Positions 24,413 to 35,639 of a stretch of DNA of 64,000 nucleotides are shown here, piece after piece. The position numbers and the translations under genes are program-made. The stretch is from Ampelocalamus luodianensis (lineage: Eukaryota > Streptophyta > Magnoliopsida > Poales > Poaceae): the NCBI GenBank assembly GCA_036346255.1, contig CM070632.1, positions 52,774,896 through 52,838,895 of the forward strand. Reading direction: 5' to 3'. The first letter of the stretch is position 1; each line of letters opens with the position of its first letter. The notes below the pieces were generated by a model, which made no database searches, was not told the origin of the DNA, and saw only the letters and a list, made by a program, of their open reading frames with translations.

Positions 24413-26337
24413 AAGAAATTGTTGTGAATGGAAACCGTTGTCAACAAATTCTTAGCCTTCAAACTTGTGATCATCCTCTGAAATTATTTTTCCTATCATC
24501 TTGATCATCCTATCTACCTCTCTGAAAAATTTCACAATTTTTAGATTTTGTTTGCTATTTCAAAAGAGCAAGTCAAACTATTCCAAAATCTGGTCAAACC
24601 TCGACAGCAGCTTGTGAATTTTATTGGGAGAAATCTAGTGCATGAGAACTCCTGGAAAATTTCACAAGGTTTTCTCTGTCCTCGTAGCTACCATAAAAAT
24701 TTCTGAATTTTTGGAGCTCGAGCTATCTCTAAAAATTCCCAAACCCGCCACCTTTTGAAATCAAATATGAAATCATCGTTTATCTGCTCGAACCCAACTC
24801 GAGCTCGAGTCCGACCGCGCCACTTGACTCGGCCGCACCGCCTAGCTGCACCGCAGACGAGCCCGATGGCTATCACCGTCCGATGGAGATCGTGACGGTC
24901 CACATCGCTTGTCTCGCCGACCGTCCGAATGCATACATTGATCTCGACCGCCCATCCTAGATCCAATGGCCGACATTCTCTTGATCGAGTCGACCAACCG
25001 TTCACGCCGCGACTTGACTGCTCGCGCCGCTTTGCTGCTGCCGCCGACAAAGCGGCCCCACTTGTCGTCGTCACCTACCTCTCGCTGAGAGTCGAAAGCC
25101 GTGGCGGCGTGCATGCGCGCCACCGCCGCCGCCCATTCTCGGCTTCTCGCGCTTCACCTCGCCGCATCATCCGCCGCTAGCCCATTCCCGGTGCGGCATT
25201 AATCGCCGTCATCTACCTCTCTAACTCGCCGTTTTCTTCCATGCCTCGGTGCCGTGAGCTCCGCCTCTTGTTTCTCCGCCTCTTCCCTACTTAAGCTCAC
25301 CCAAAGCTCCTCTTCCTTCTTTAGACACCATTAAGCCATCCCTATCACCCATTGCTCCTTCCGAGCTCAAATCGTAGTAGTGCTCGAGCTCGTGCACGAT
25401 CGTGCCGCCACCGCCGTGTCAACACCACAACCGCTGAAGCTCATCTTCGCCTTTGCGCGCCATATCGTGTTCCGATCCCTATCATGTTTTCCTCGCCTAA
25501 TTTTGAGTTTCACTCGCAGGGGCCGTTGAATTTGGTGTCCTTCTTCTTCTCGCCGAAAGTTGGATCTTCGCCCCATCTCCGGTGAGTTGGTTCCTAGAGT
25601 AATTGCTCACGCTAGCACCATCTAGTGCTCTCACCGAGCTATCTCCATCTCTCTTTTCCCTATTTTTGCTCAAAGTTGTTCTCCTCGATGACCCCTTGAT
25701 CGCCGCGCAGTTCTCGCCGCCGCCATCTCCGGCAGCCACTTGAGCTCCGCGTCATCCCGGTGAGTTCCTGGTAACCCACTGATGCTCATGCGCGCGCTAG
25801 TTTTCACCTTCTTCTTCTCTGGCGCAGTCGCCCCTTGTCACCTCCACGGCCGGCCGCCGCAGTGCACCTCCGGCCGCCTCGAGACCACCTTCGCCGGTGG
25901 TCCTCGAGCAACCCATTTGGCCGCTGCCGCAACCGCGCCGCCACTCCTTCACCGGCGACGAATCCAAGTCCAGAGCCGCCCGAGCCTCTCTGTTCTTCGG
26001 TTGTGCTCCTCTCTGTCTGTATGACAGTGGGGCCCACTCCTTCAAAACCAGTTCTTTAGTTTCTAATCATGATTAGGAATGTTCTTTAGTTCACTCTCTT
26101 GCATGATTAAAATTGGTATTGGCAGTTTGAAAGCATTTTAGTTCTAGTTCTCTGATGCTTCTCTGTTGTCGCTTTTTCGTTGTCAAGAACTCAAATTGGT
26201 TTCATGCTTATGCTATTCAAATCTGGTTAGTGTTTGATGACTTTCCTTAGTAGTAATGGTTAGTATGAAGTCAGTTGGTTAGTATCATTAAGTTTCAAAG
26301 CTCTTGTTGTCTGAATGGTTAGTATGAATCCAGCTTG
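24413..26337 (+). repeat. Inverted fragment of a related gypsy LTR
   Basis: Parts of this stretch resemble the reverse complement of the 5-kb LTR. For example, the CTCTGAAAAATTTCACAATT region near 24520 corresponds to the reverse complement of 12180-12205, followed by similar SCG-rich text. It therefore looks like LTR sequence of a related family in plus orientation. 25755-26040 also resembles 60740-61100. GC-rich open frames at 25350-26050 are not conserved and I do not call them genes. The right edge at 26337/26338 returns to the outer LTR. Confidence 0.5.
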
Positions 26338-27517
26338 TTAACATACATTTGTTTAAAGAATTAAAGCATGCAATTTGCTATTTTAAAAGAATATAATTTG
26401 CATAAAATGTAGGCTCAATATGATCAAAGTATTGACTCGCCTTGGTTGTAGGGGAGAGAGTCCGGGTAGTCTTGTCCTTGATCGACGTGGAGGTCTCCGC
26501 GCCTCCAAATCTACACTGCTAAGTACCGGCAAAATAAACGACAAGCAACGAGAGCAATTAAATACACAAGAATACACAAATGAACTCCAAATTGAACAAG
26601 ACCTATGCCATTAGCAAGATCTTGATTTTAGAAATTTTTAGAAATTTATTTTACAATTTTTGGAGTTGAAATGGGGGAGTTATTAATATTTGAAGTCTCA
26701 CTTTTAAATTAAAATAGAAAAGGAAACAAAAAATCAAATAAAAAAGAAAAAGGAACCGGCCCGCACGTGTTTTCGGCCCGGCCCATGGCCTCAGCCGAAT
26801 CACGCGTGCGCGCGCGAGGCGCGGCCCAGCAAGCGCCTGCCCTAAAGGGCTGGGGCGGCTCGGCAGCAGCAGCAGAGGGGGGAGAAGCGGCGGTGCGCGC
26901 GGGAGGCGGAGGGTGGCGGCGGCGGTCGAAGGGGAAGGGGGGAGGAAAGGGCGGCGACGGCGGCCGGAGGGGGAGAAGAGGGCTCGGGCGCGGCGGCGCG
27001 GGGAGCTCACCACGGCGACAGCGACCGGGGCGACGACGACGACGGGAAAGGGGGAAAGGAGCGGCGGCAACCAAGGCGACGACGACGGGGAGGCGCGGCT
27101 AGGGCGACGGCGGCCAAGGTAAGTGCCTCGGCTCTTCCTCTTCTTCTTCTTGCTCTCTTCTTTGCTGTGGGGTGAAAGGGGAGGAGGAGAAGAAGGAGGG
27201 CGCTGGTTTTAAAGCCAAGAGGAGCTCGGGAGAAAGGGGGTCCGGCGAGGAGAAGGACTGGCGTGCGGCGGCTCCGGGGTGCGCGTGCGCACGGAGGTAA
27301 TGATGGCGGCTCGACGGCGTGCGGGAGGGTGCAGCAGGGGAGCAGGTGGAGGTTCCAGGGGGTGGCGTGCGCGCGGCGACGAAGCAGCGCACGCGAGCGG
27401 GGAGGCTTGGCAATGGGGGGGTCCGGTCCGGCCGGGGGGGGTTGACGGGGGGGAGAAACGAAGGGGGGGCCCGGTCCAGCGGGGGTTGACCTCAGGGGGG
27501 AGAAACGGGGCATTACA
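26338..27517 (-). repeat. 5' LTR of the outer element, second fragment
   Basis: Resumes the interrupted LTR at the position equivalent to 2304 of the intact copy and runs to the CA end at 27517, followed by the TSD CGTCG (27518-27522). The equivalent of 1761-2303 (543 bp) is missing at the insertion. A TTTAAA motif near 27209-27214 on the minus strand is the likely TATA region. Confidence 0.85.
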
Positions 27518-27522
27518 CGTCG

Positions 27523-27925
27523 AATGTGACAGGCATTACTGCTAACCAATACAGGCATCACTGATACACAGTCCCGCCCAACACTCACTCTAGCAAGGTA
27601 CGTACCCTTCTTCCACAACGTTACACATTAATCAAACATATCAAGTCCTAATTCATAGCACAAGGTTAATTATCAAATCCAGTAATTAGGTGGTGATCCA
27701 GCATCATCAACTTATTGATTATCCTCCTCTAGTTACCAGCTCATGTTACCATAATAATATCCAGCTCTAAGGTGATTGAAATGACAGTTTATCCACGTGA
27801 TAGGTAACATGGCAATCGTCGATAATTATTGACATAGGTAAACCAATTATAAAACACTAATTAAGCATGATATGATCACCTGTAACGAGGTGCTGATTGT
27901 TGGAATTAATATGGGCTAGGCTTAA
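27523..27925. other. Spacer between two LTR insertions
   Basis: AT-rich, no coding frame or RNA gene seen. It separates the outer chromovirus from the solo LTR. Confidence 0.5.
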
Positions 27926-27930
27926 GTTTA

Positions 27931-30474
27931 TGTAACACCCCATCTCAGCATTGAGCCTGGAATGCTACTAAAATTAAATTAGACTAAACTAAACTAAGAC
28001 CAATTACAAATTTTCGGCAAAACCTCCTTTGTATAGTCAACAATACCGAGGTTCCAACAATTAATCATGGCACTTATCAATATCTTCATAATCAAGGTTA
28101 CACAAGCTTGCACGATGATCGAATAAACAAAATCCAGACTTGCTATTCTCATTATCACAATTAACATAAATACTCAAAACCATCTATGAGTGATTCTCAA
28201 ACAGTTTACTTAATCTTGATGTGTAATTAAATGGCAAACGCCTTATGGTCGTGGAGGTAGTGAGTGCATCCAACATCTACTCCCTCCCATGCATGTCGTT
28301 CCTGCCAGTTGTACCTAAACATATCAAAGCAAGGGTGAGCCCAAAGACTCCAGCAAGTATCAACAAGGCTATAAACAAGAACACAAGCATAGCAACAATG
28401 ATCCACAATAACGTTACACTAATCATAGCTTTCATACTCATGGAATCGATCAATGCAATGCACCTTTTGAACTTTATCTCTTTCGCATTTTATCGTAATA
28501 CGGTATACATCCGTCGATGTATACCTTGCTGCCGTGCCCTCCGCACAGGGACCAAGAGCCTATACACCACATGTATAGGGACCTTTGCCCATCATCTCTA
28601 TGATGGGGACCTCTTTATTCATTGCCCACATTCCACGAATGTGGGGACCTCTGCCCGCCATCTACATGACGGGACCTCGAATATGCATAGTCACTACGTG
28701 ACCAATCCTCCAATATGATTGCATGATGCACATGAACAAAACTTTAAACCATCATACATATGGATTCACAACAACGACGTGCATGAATAAACTTATTCAT
28801 ACTTCTAGCATTCCTCATCATTGACATTCTTAGCATTCTAGTATCCATGAATAGCACATATATTCATAATACTAGCAAACATGAACAATCCTTCATGAAT
28901 AATAATTAATCATATCTCAAATATTTACCATCCTTAATCATACATGTCACACTATCAACCTTGCATGGTTAGTACGCATCAAAGTACTAGCACCTTCTAT
29001 CAAACATTCATACATATTCTCTCAATCAGAGTACTTGCATTCACTAGGATAAAATTGGAACTCATCACAATAACATCAACTTTAACCATAACTAGCATTC
29101 ATCAAGATAAATGGAAACTCATCACATTAACATTCATGCATGGCTATTACGAGCAAAACACAAACACTCTCAGCATACAAGCATAAATATGATATAACCC
29201 GAATACTTGCCTCAACCGTGCGAGAACGGTGGACGCGAAGAGGGCGCTGCCCCTGGGATCACGCTCCCACCTGAACATAAAGATAACCCCAATCTAAGAC
29301 CAACATACTGGATCAAAAGCATAAATAACAACACAACCGAACTCGCTAATCTCTCAAGTGTTTTCCAATCTTCCAATTTCTAGCGATCGCTTTGGTGATC
29401 ACTGCGGACAGTCAACTTCTAAAATACATAACTTTCTGCTCAAGAGTCCAAATGAGGTGTTCTAAGACTTTCTGGAAAGGTAATTAAATTACCCAAATAA
29501 ACTTAGTTGGGGAGCCCTTTTGATTATGCCATCTACAGCCCCTACCAAGCCAAACTACAGAACAACAATTTTCACGCCGGCTTCTCTGGACAGTACACTA
29601 AAACCATCATAACTTTTGCTACGAAAGTCCAAATATTGCGTTCTTTATCTCTCTGAAAAGGTATGGAAATTACCTACAATTTTCATTATATTGAGATCCT
29701 CTGATTTCGTCTTTAACTAATAGATTAACTCAGTTTTCTACAGACTGTCAGGATGTTGACAGATTAACCAGACAGCGGCACTAAACAATTCATAACTTTC
29801 TAACCGTTAATCGGATTTTGGCGTTCTTGGCGGCCACTGAAAGCTAAGAACATTATCTACATAACTCTAGGAGACCAAAACTCCTAATTCGGCCTCTAAA
29901 CACACGAAAATGACCGCGCAATAATCTGGACAGAACGCGATCTATTAAACCGACGCAAATCAATCTACCAAACGACATCAACCGCAACTATTACGTATCA
30001 AACAACGAAGAACACGCGACGTTACCCTTGTAGAATCGCAGCAAGATGATGAACTCTCCCCACGAAGTTGATCTCCTCTCCTTTCTTCACTTGATCGGCA
30101 GCAGGGAGCACCGACGGCGAGGAAGGGAGGTACCAATGGAGGGGGACACCACCATGGAGGAGAGGTGTGCTACAGTAACCGTGCTACAGTGCGGTGGCAC
30201 TGTAGCTACAGTGCATCTAGGGTTTTCCCCCTTCCTTTTATTGGTGGCCGACCCCTCATAGGCCTCCTAGGCCAAGGCCCAAGGCCCAAGTTGCCGAAAA
30301 ACTGCAGAAACCCCCCCCTTTTTATGTCTAATTTCTCTTTTGAACGCTTTCTTTCGTAGAATAAATTGGAGTATTACATTAAAACCCCTCTTTCTCCTGT
30401 TCAATCGCTTTGCTAAAAGAAATATTCCCTCGATTTTAATTATTCTCTCCCGATTTAATTTTTGGGGTATTACA
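27931..30474 (-). mobile_element. Solo LTR with TSD GTTTA
   Basis: Begins TGTAACACCCCA and ends GGGGTATTACA, complementary-looking TG...CA ends typical of gypsy LTRs. It is flanked by GTTTA at 27926-27930 and again at 30475-30479. There is no internal region or second LTR, so this is a solo LTR left by LTR-LTR recombination. Orientation is uncertain; an AATAAAAGG motif on the minus strand near 30232-30242 favours minus. It contains the hairpin chain at 28502-28702. Short open frames inside are not credible genes. Confidence 0.8.
28502..28702. repeat. Chain of seven short hairpins
   Basis: Seven inverted repeats follow each other: 502-525 (9 bp stem), 532-549 (4 bp core plus a bulge), 559-579 (8 bp), 588-607 (8 bp), 625-645 (8 bp), 654-673 (8 bp with one mismatch) and 690-702 (5 bp); add 28000 to each number. 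Loops are 3 to 6 bases. Most are separated by a constant GGGACC. Stem sequences differ while pairing is kept. It lies inside the solo LTR. Confidence 0.85.
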
Positions 30475-30504
30475 GTTTAATTCTAATTAATTTCTGAAAA
30501 ATCC

Positions 30505-31130
30505 CAAAGGACCATGTGCATGTGCTAAAACTGTTTAGTCCCATATAGATACTTGAATGGGAGTTACACTACTTTAAAAGGTGGAACGTGGTAACCCTAT
30601 TGTGGAATTGGAAAGAGCCAATACACGCGCGCGCTCGCTCGCTCGCCGAGCCGTGCCGTGCCGTGCGTGTGTGCGCAGACGTGTCGGGTACGTGCGCGTT
30701 TTTCTTTATCTATTCAAAAATCGAAACGCACCGACTCGCAGTAAATGGCATTAACGAACGGTCGACAGTAACGGTGCGGTTACTATTGAGTAATGGCTGC
30801 AGTTAACACTATTCTGGCCTCTTCATTTTTGCTATTAAGAAGGACAAAGCACTGGTTCTGCGATTGCTCTATATACGAAAGACTCTCTACGACAGACACA
30901 AAGAACTCCACAGTTTTGTTGCTGTCTCTGGCGATCTCCATCCCAGCGAGATGCGTGTACGGCTACACCGGGACAGCAGGCCTCTGGAACCTTCGTCCTT
31001 GAAGGCTTGCACGAGCGAGGACGAATAAGGTTTTTGGGGAGCGTTCGCGCGACTGCTCGCTTCATCTGATTTTCTGCTACGTCTACATCTGCACAACTAC
31101 TACCACGACGTCCACTACACATGACTAACG
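30505..31130 (+). repeat. Copia-like LTR fragment
   Basis: Contains the phrase CTGTTTAGTCCCATAT and a TATA-like CTATATACG near 30870, followed by text that looks like a copia R/U5 region (a GGTTTTTGGGGAGCG segment near 31030). Recognition is from general familiarity with such LTRs. No terminus with TSD was found. GC microsatellite-like text (CGCTCGCTCG, GTGCCGTGCC) lies at 30625-30670. Confidence 0.4.
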
Positions 31131-31684
31131 ACAACATCACCAAGACTTCTGCTGCTCCTTCTGCTGGATCTGAGTATGCCTATCTCGCATTTGTTGTTTA
31201 CTTAGCTTTATTATCTGTTGTTGGCTCGAACATTGAGATATGTATGCTAGTTTCTGTTCTTCTAGAAATTCGTATATCTATAGTGTTCTTGTCTACCTGT
31301 TTTATGAAAATGATTCTAATATTCTCCATGATTTATCTAGTATATTTCTGAATTAAAGTAATTCGAAAAATACTCATATTTTCAACACTGATAACTTATT
31401 GGCCGCTAACATAGCGATCGAGACAAGTCAACACAGAATATAAGGATTCCGTGTTGTTGCTTTCATTCGAATTTAGATAATATCAAGAGAAAATTGATTG
31501 ATGGTTTAAGGTAGGAAAGTAATTAGAGAGGCAAATTATGGGGGATAATTCGAGAAGATCCATTGGCATAATTTGATACTTGCAAATATCTATCAGGGTG
31601 CTACGTACGACTTACCACATTACAGTCCTCACTAATATTACACGACTCCCTTTCGCTGTTGGCTCTGCTAGCAAGCAACCAATA
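31131..31684. other. AT-rich stretch without a gene
   Basis: Possibly the leader following the copia-like LTR fragment. No coding frame recognised. Confidence 0.35.
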
Positions 31685-31687
31685 ATC

Positions 31688-31803
31688 TAACACACCTTGT
31701 CTTTGTCCAACTCAATTATTTGCATGCCATACTCTTCGGTGATATTCATGAAGTAGTTTTCCAATGTACTCGCTTCCTGCCGAGCTAGACTGGCGCGGTC
31801 GGC
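31688..31803 (-). other. Exon-like segment of unknown gene
   Basis: On the minus strand an open stretch reads ...LENYFMNITEEYGMQI followed by IELDKDKVC and a stop (TAG) near 31688. Composition and residue mix look like the end of a real protein rather than transposon text, but I do not recognise it. It could be the last exon of a decayed host gene on the minus strand together with the duplicated segment to its right. Confidence 0.3.
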
Positions 31804-32198
31804 GGGATGATGGAGATAAGCGGGACGAGAATATGAAATTTCTTTGCATCAAGAAAAAATACGAATCTATAGGCAAAAAAAAAACAAAAAACAAAATAAG
31901 CATTTCATTTTTAGTAGCAAATAAGCATGTCCACATCATGCCATAACTTCGTGTTTCCAGTTGTTTATAAAAAGAAAGCTAGTGAAAAAATAACAGAATC
32001 TGTTGTTGTAATCAAACATTAGGCTATCTAGCTAGCAATCAAACAAAATCAATCTTGTAGGATAGTAATAGAATTGAATACCTGGCGAAATTGTAGGGAG
32101 AACAGGCTGTCTCATCGCTGAGGGTGGCATTATCTGACGATGAGCATCTTGTAACAAACATAACAAGAAATAACATGATAAGTGCACAGAACCAACGT
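31804..32198. repeat. Direct duplication, copy 1 (~0.39 kb)
   Basis: Nearly identical to 32439-32826, running from the GGGATGATGGA / GGGATGGAA region through ATAAGTGCACA. It includes the exon-like segment at 32082-32147. The two copies are separated by about 240 bp of LTR-like text. Confidence 0.85.
32082..32147 (-). other. Duplicated 66 bp exon-like segment, copy 1
   Basis: On the minus strand, 66 bp bordered by an AG acceptor (TTACAAG) and a GT donor (CAG then GTATTC), open in one frame and encoding DAHRQIMPPSAM followed by RQPVLPTIS. Length is a multiple of three. Unknown protein. The identical segment is at 32717-32782. Confidence 0.35.
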
Positions 32199-32438
32199 GT
32201 GGGAACCTCGGAGTTATCTCCGTAAGACCGAGACTAAGCATGGTCTTAGAGACATAACCCTAGTTCTCCGGTAAATGAATTCCAATTTAACTCAGTCTAA
32301 TTGTTGAAATAAGGGATATATTGTGATCCGAATTTCTAATATGAAAGTGTCCGGATTAGTTACCATATTAGCGGATTAGTTTCCTACTTGGACTCTAAGT
32401 CCTTTTACCCCTTTATATACCTCTTGTAAGCCGCACGG
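32199..32438. repeat. LTR-like spacer between the duplicates
   Basis: Starts TGTGGGAACC and contains CCTTTATATACCTC, a TATA-type core, near 32410. It resembles part of a copia LTR, truncated at the right. It sits exactly between the two copies of the duplication. Confidence 0.45.
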
Positions 32439-32826
32439 GATGGAAATAAGCGGGACGAGAATATGAAATTTCTTTGCATCAGGAAAAAAATACGAATCTA
32501 TAGGCAAGAAAAAAAAAACAAAAAAACAAAATAAGCATTTCATTTTTAGTAGCAAATAAGCATGTCCACATCATGCCATAACTTCGTGTTTCCAGTTGTT
32601 TATAAAAAGAAAGCTAGTGAAAAAATAACAGAATCTGTTGTTGTAATCAAACATTAGGCTATCTAGCTAGCAATCAAACAAAATCAATCTTGTAGGATAG
32701 TAATAGAATTGAATACCTGGCGAAATTGTAGGGAGAACAGGCTGTCTCATCGCTGAGGGTGGCATTATCTGACGATGAGCATCTTGTAACAAACATAACA
32801 AGAAATAACATGATAAGTGCACATAA
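32439..32826. repeat. Direct duplication, copy 2
   Basis: Second copy of 31804-32198, with only a few substitutions and A-run length differences. It contains the second copy of the exon-like segment (32717-32782, minus strand). Confidence 0.85.
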
Positions 32827-33765
32827 CCAGCGGCAGCGAACACAGAAAATATCTGTAATGATAGCATAGTAGCACAGAAATTATAGCAACAAAGATGACA
32901 GCCTACAGAAAGATCTATACGTATGTCTCGCTTATAAACAAAAAACGAACTTTAGAGTATAACAGATGTTGAGAGTACGTAGTAAACCGGTCATTTTCTG
33001 GCCAAAGCAAGTAGGGAAAAAATATAGTTCATCTATTTGCTCAAACCTAGAATTAGTGGAAATGTTGCCTTGACAACTGGACTAATCATATCCTTGCTTG
33101 ACGACCTTGCTTGATGACATTCTGAGACCAAGTCCTCATTCAAAGATCAACCGTGCCATAGGTGCTACATAAACATTGAGAAACAATTTAAATAAACACA
33201 CAGCTAGTCGAGGATAACCTCTCTAGAGCAAATTAGTAAGTGGAGGATAAGCCTTTCTAGAGCAATTTGGCACTACAAAATTATCAATAAAGTTAATATG
33301 GTTGCAGCTGCACAGAGATTTACAAACAAAGTAAAACTGCTAGGAGATTAGAGCAATCAGAAAAGAAGAAAAGCAATGTGAGGAAATAACAACACCTACC
33401 GTTCAGAAAAAAGATTAGGGGATATGAAATACTCAATTTGATATGGCTGTTCTGCGAGCTGTGCGTAGCTGAACTTTCCATAACATTATCGAATTTATTA
33501 TATGATCTGATGCAATCTTAACCTCTGGAACTCAAAGCCAGTAACCTAAGACCCACAAAGCAATTAACGATGCGGCAGCAAAACAACAATCTCCTTTCTC
33601 TGAAGTTTTTTTTTTTGTTTTTTTGTTTTGTTTTTGCTAAGAACAAATCATGATTCAGCTAGGCAACTACTAATTAGTTAAGGTTTCGAATGAAGCTAGC
33701 CTCCATGATATCTGTGAAGCTTGGACAGCCTTGGATAGCAAATAGGCAAAAATCTTGGCATGTTA
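32827..33765. other. AT-rich stretch without a recognisable gene
   Basis: No coding frame recognised. A T-rich run lies at 33607-33637. It may be intron or intergenic DNA of a decayed minus-strand gene. Confidence 0.35.
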
Positions 33766-34560
33766 TTACATATTAGTAGTTAACAAAATCTTGATACAAG
33801 GAGCGGCAGCACCCGCAGAGCAGTCCGAAGGAGAGGAAAAGCAGATGAGATGGATGGGAGGGAAGGCACCAAGGCAGCGGCCGGGGAGGGAGATCGCGGG
33901 GGCGGCGGGGGAGGAAGAGGGATAGAGCGGCGACGCTGATAGAGGAGGGTGGCAGAGGAGTGAGAGGAAGGGGAGGCGAGGGGATGGACGGGAAGGGAGA
34001 TCGAGGGGGAGACGGGGAAGAAGAGGGAGGGAGCGGCAGTACCGACGAAGGGCGAAAGGAGAGGGGGGCAGCGAGGGAGGAAGGGGAGGGAGCGGCGGCG
34101 CCGAAGGAGAGGGGCGGTGGAGGGGAAAAGGAGAGGGGATGGACGGGAGGGGAGGCGTTGAGGCAACGACCAAGGAGGGAGCTTGAGAGGGCGGCGGGGG
34201 AGGAAGAGGGAGGGAGCGGCGGTGGTTGTGGAGGGAGATCGAGGGGACGGGCGAAGGGGAAAGCAGCGATGGGAGAAAAGGCACCGCTTGGTCGAGCGAG
34301 GGAGGACCCAGGAGGAGAAAGATAGAGCGGGATTAGGGCTGGTGCCCTCGCACGCGACGCCAGCTTGGACCGTCCAGAGTCGATCCGAGCGGCCAGCCTC
34401 TTCAGGGCGACGTGGGGCGTGTGGGACCACGCCTTCCTAGCAAGCGCAGCAGGTGCGATCGTGCGGTCCGAAGCCGAGCGACGCGCGATCCGACTGCCGC
34501 CGCATTTCGGGTGACGTGTCCCGCGCGAGGAGGCATGATTTCCTTCGGCAATTAAATTAG
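33766..34560. other. GC-rich block with non-credible open frames
   Basis: Purine-rich repeats of GGGAGG and GCGGC type on the plus strand give Pro/Ser/Arg-rich open frames on the minus strand and Gly/Glu/Arg-rich ones on the plus strand. Such frames arise from composition alone. The block could be the 5' end or promoter of a minus-strand gene or a transposon part; I cannot choose. Confidence 0.4.
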
Positions 34561-35170
34561 GTAATTAGCTCAATATCATTGTGTTGGACCGTGTTAGCGA
34601 CCAGAGGAGGTGAATATGAGCTAACTTTTCTTTGTTTGGATTTCTAATCTTTTTTCACTCCAATAACTATGTTTAGCTATGAAGAACAATGTCTAAAAAT
34701 AACAGCGAAAGAATTGAATTGAAATCAAGAAGTTCAGCCATCAATCCCCCTCGGTCGGTCTGATCGCTCGAGTGGCCTGACCTTTCTCAGTGACAGAAAA
34801 ATCAGAACAATTTTAGATTCACAAAATTACCTAACTTTTTATCTACGAATTCAAATCACTTAAAATTTCAGGCACAACTCAACAAGAAGATCAAGAACAT
34901 ATTCCAATAAAACATCTAGACAATTATGGTTAAGATTCCAAGAGTTTCTTGTTTAAGTGCAAGACGGTTCAAAACCAAGTGAAAACCAAAATTTAATCCA
35001 AAGATTTGCTCGTGGAATAAAGATGATCAAGATAAACTTAGATCATTTTTCACAAGTCCTAGCAAGTATATCACACCTAAATACTAAGGCAAAACATATA
35101 GAATACAAGAACCCAAAATCTTAAGAAAGAGAGCAAGAATGAGAGATAAATTATCTTAGCACAAATTTGA
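34561..35170. other. AT-rich repeat-like stretch
   Basis: No gene seen. Text such as GCGACCAGAGGAGGTGAAT near 34600 resembles repeats common in grass genomes, but I cannot name the family. Confidence 0.3.
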
Positions 35171-35622
35171 TTGGATTGACGTTGAGAAAAATTAATAATT
35201 GAAAGTAGTACAGCCACAAACTCGTGTAAAACTCTAGCATCTTCTATTGCAGGTAATCAGTTGTTTTCCATTGTACTAGTACGTTTTTGCTTCCTAACTA
35301 CCTACCTAGCTATCTACGTAGGTCACGTCGCATGCGTCTCAATTAATATTAAGAAAATTAGCTCTGTATCATTACAACGAGGTATAAAATAAAAATTGTC
35401 GTGTGCGGATGACATGTGAGGCCTAGGGTACATGATGGTAATGAGCAATATTGTCTATTAATATTTGATAGTAGCGATAGATAGATAGCATCAATCCTGC
35501 AAGGCATGCACCTATGGTACATGAAAGACTCAGTGTAGGAGTGGAACTATGAGTTGGATGAGTTGTAGTAGAAAACGAAATTCGTATCACACTCAGACTC
35601 AATTCGTATCAAACTCAAATTC
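35171..35622 (-). repeat. Copia 3' LTR (left edge uncertain)
   Basis: On the minus strand a purine run (CAAGGTAGAGAT) at 35623-35634 is followed by TGTTGAATTTGAG, the TGTTG start usual for copia LTRs. This puts the LTR edge at 35622, next to the copia pol remnant. The left edge was not determined. Confidence 0.5.
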
Positions 35623-35639
35623 AACAATCTCTACCTTGA

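Larger units (their letters stand above)
630..27517 (-). mobile_element. Ty3/gypsy chromovirus, nested and internally deleted
   Basis: Long-LTR gypsy retrotransposon read on the minus strand. Both outer ends have the TG...CA form expected of LTRs (TGTCGG at 630; GGCATTACA ending at 27517), and the same five bases, CGTCG, flank it at 625-629 and 27518-27522. This fixes it as a single insertion. In minus orientation the order is: 5' LTR (right, interrupted by the 7429-26337 block), a deletion that removed gag, the primer site and the last 81 bp of that LTR, pol (6377 to 3453), polypurine tract, then an intact 3' LTR. Pol carries a chromodomain-like tail, placing it among plant chromoviruses. 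The long LTRs recall the rice RIRE3/RIRE8 group, but that family name is from memory. Confidence 0.85.

Noticed and set aside
26651..27618. Open frames up to 203 residues on the minus strand
   Set aside because: Same GC-rich LTR region as 2729-3435, second copy; no domain and no conserved frame.
28502..28702. CRISPR-like array
   Set aside because: The recurrent unit is only six bases, the variable parts are self-complementary, and the context is a plant LTR.
33766..34440. Ser/Pro-rich frame of 216 residues (minus) as a gene
   Set aside because: Purine-rich low-complexity repeats give such frames on either strand. No start context, domain or splice structure seen.
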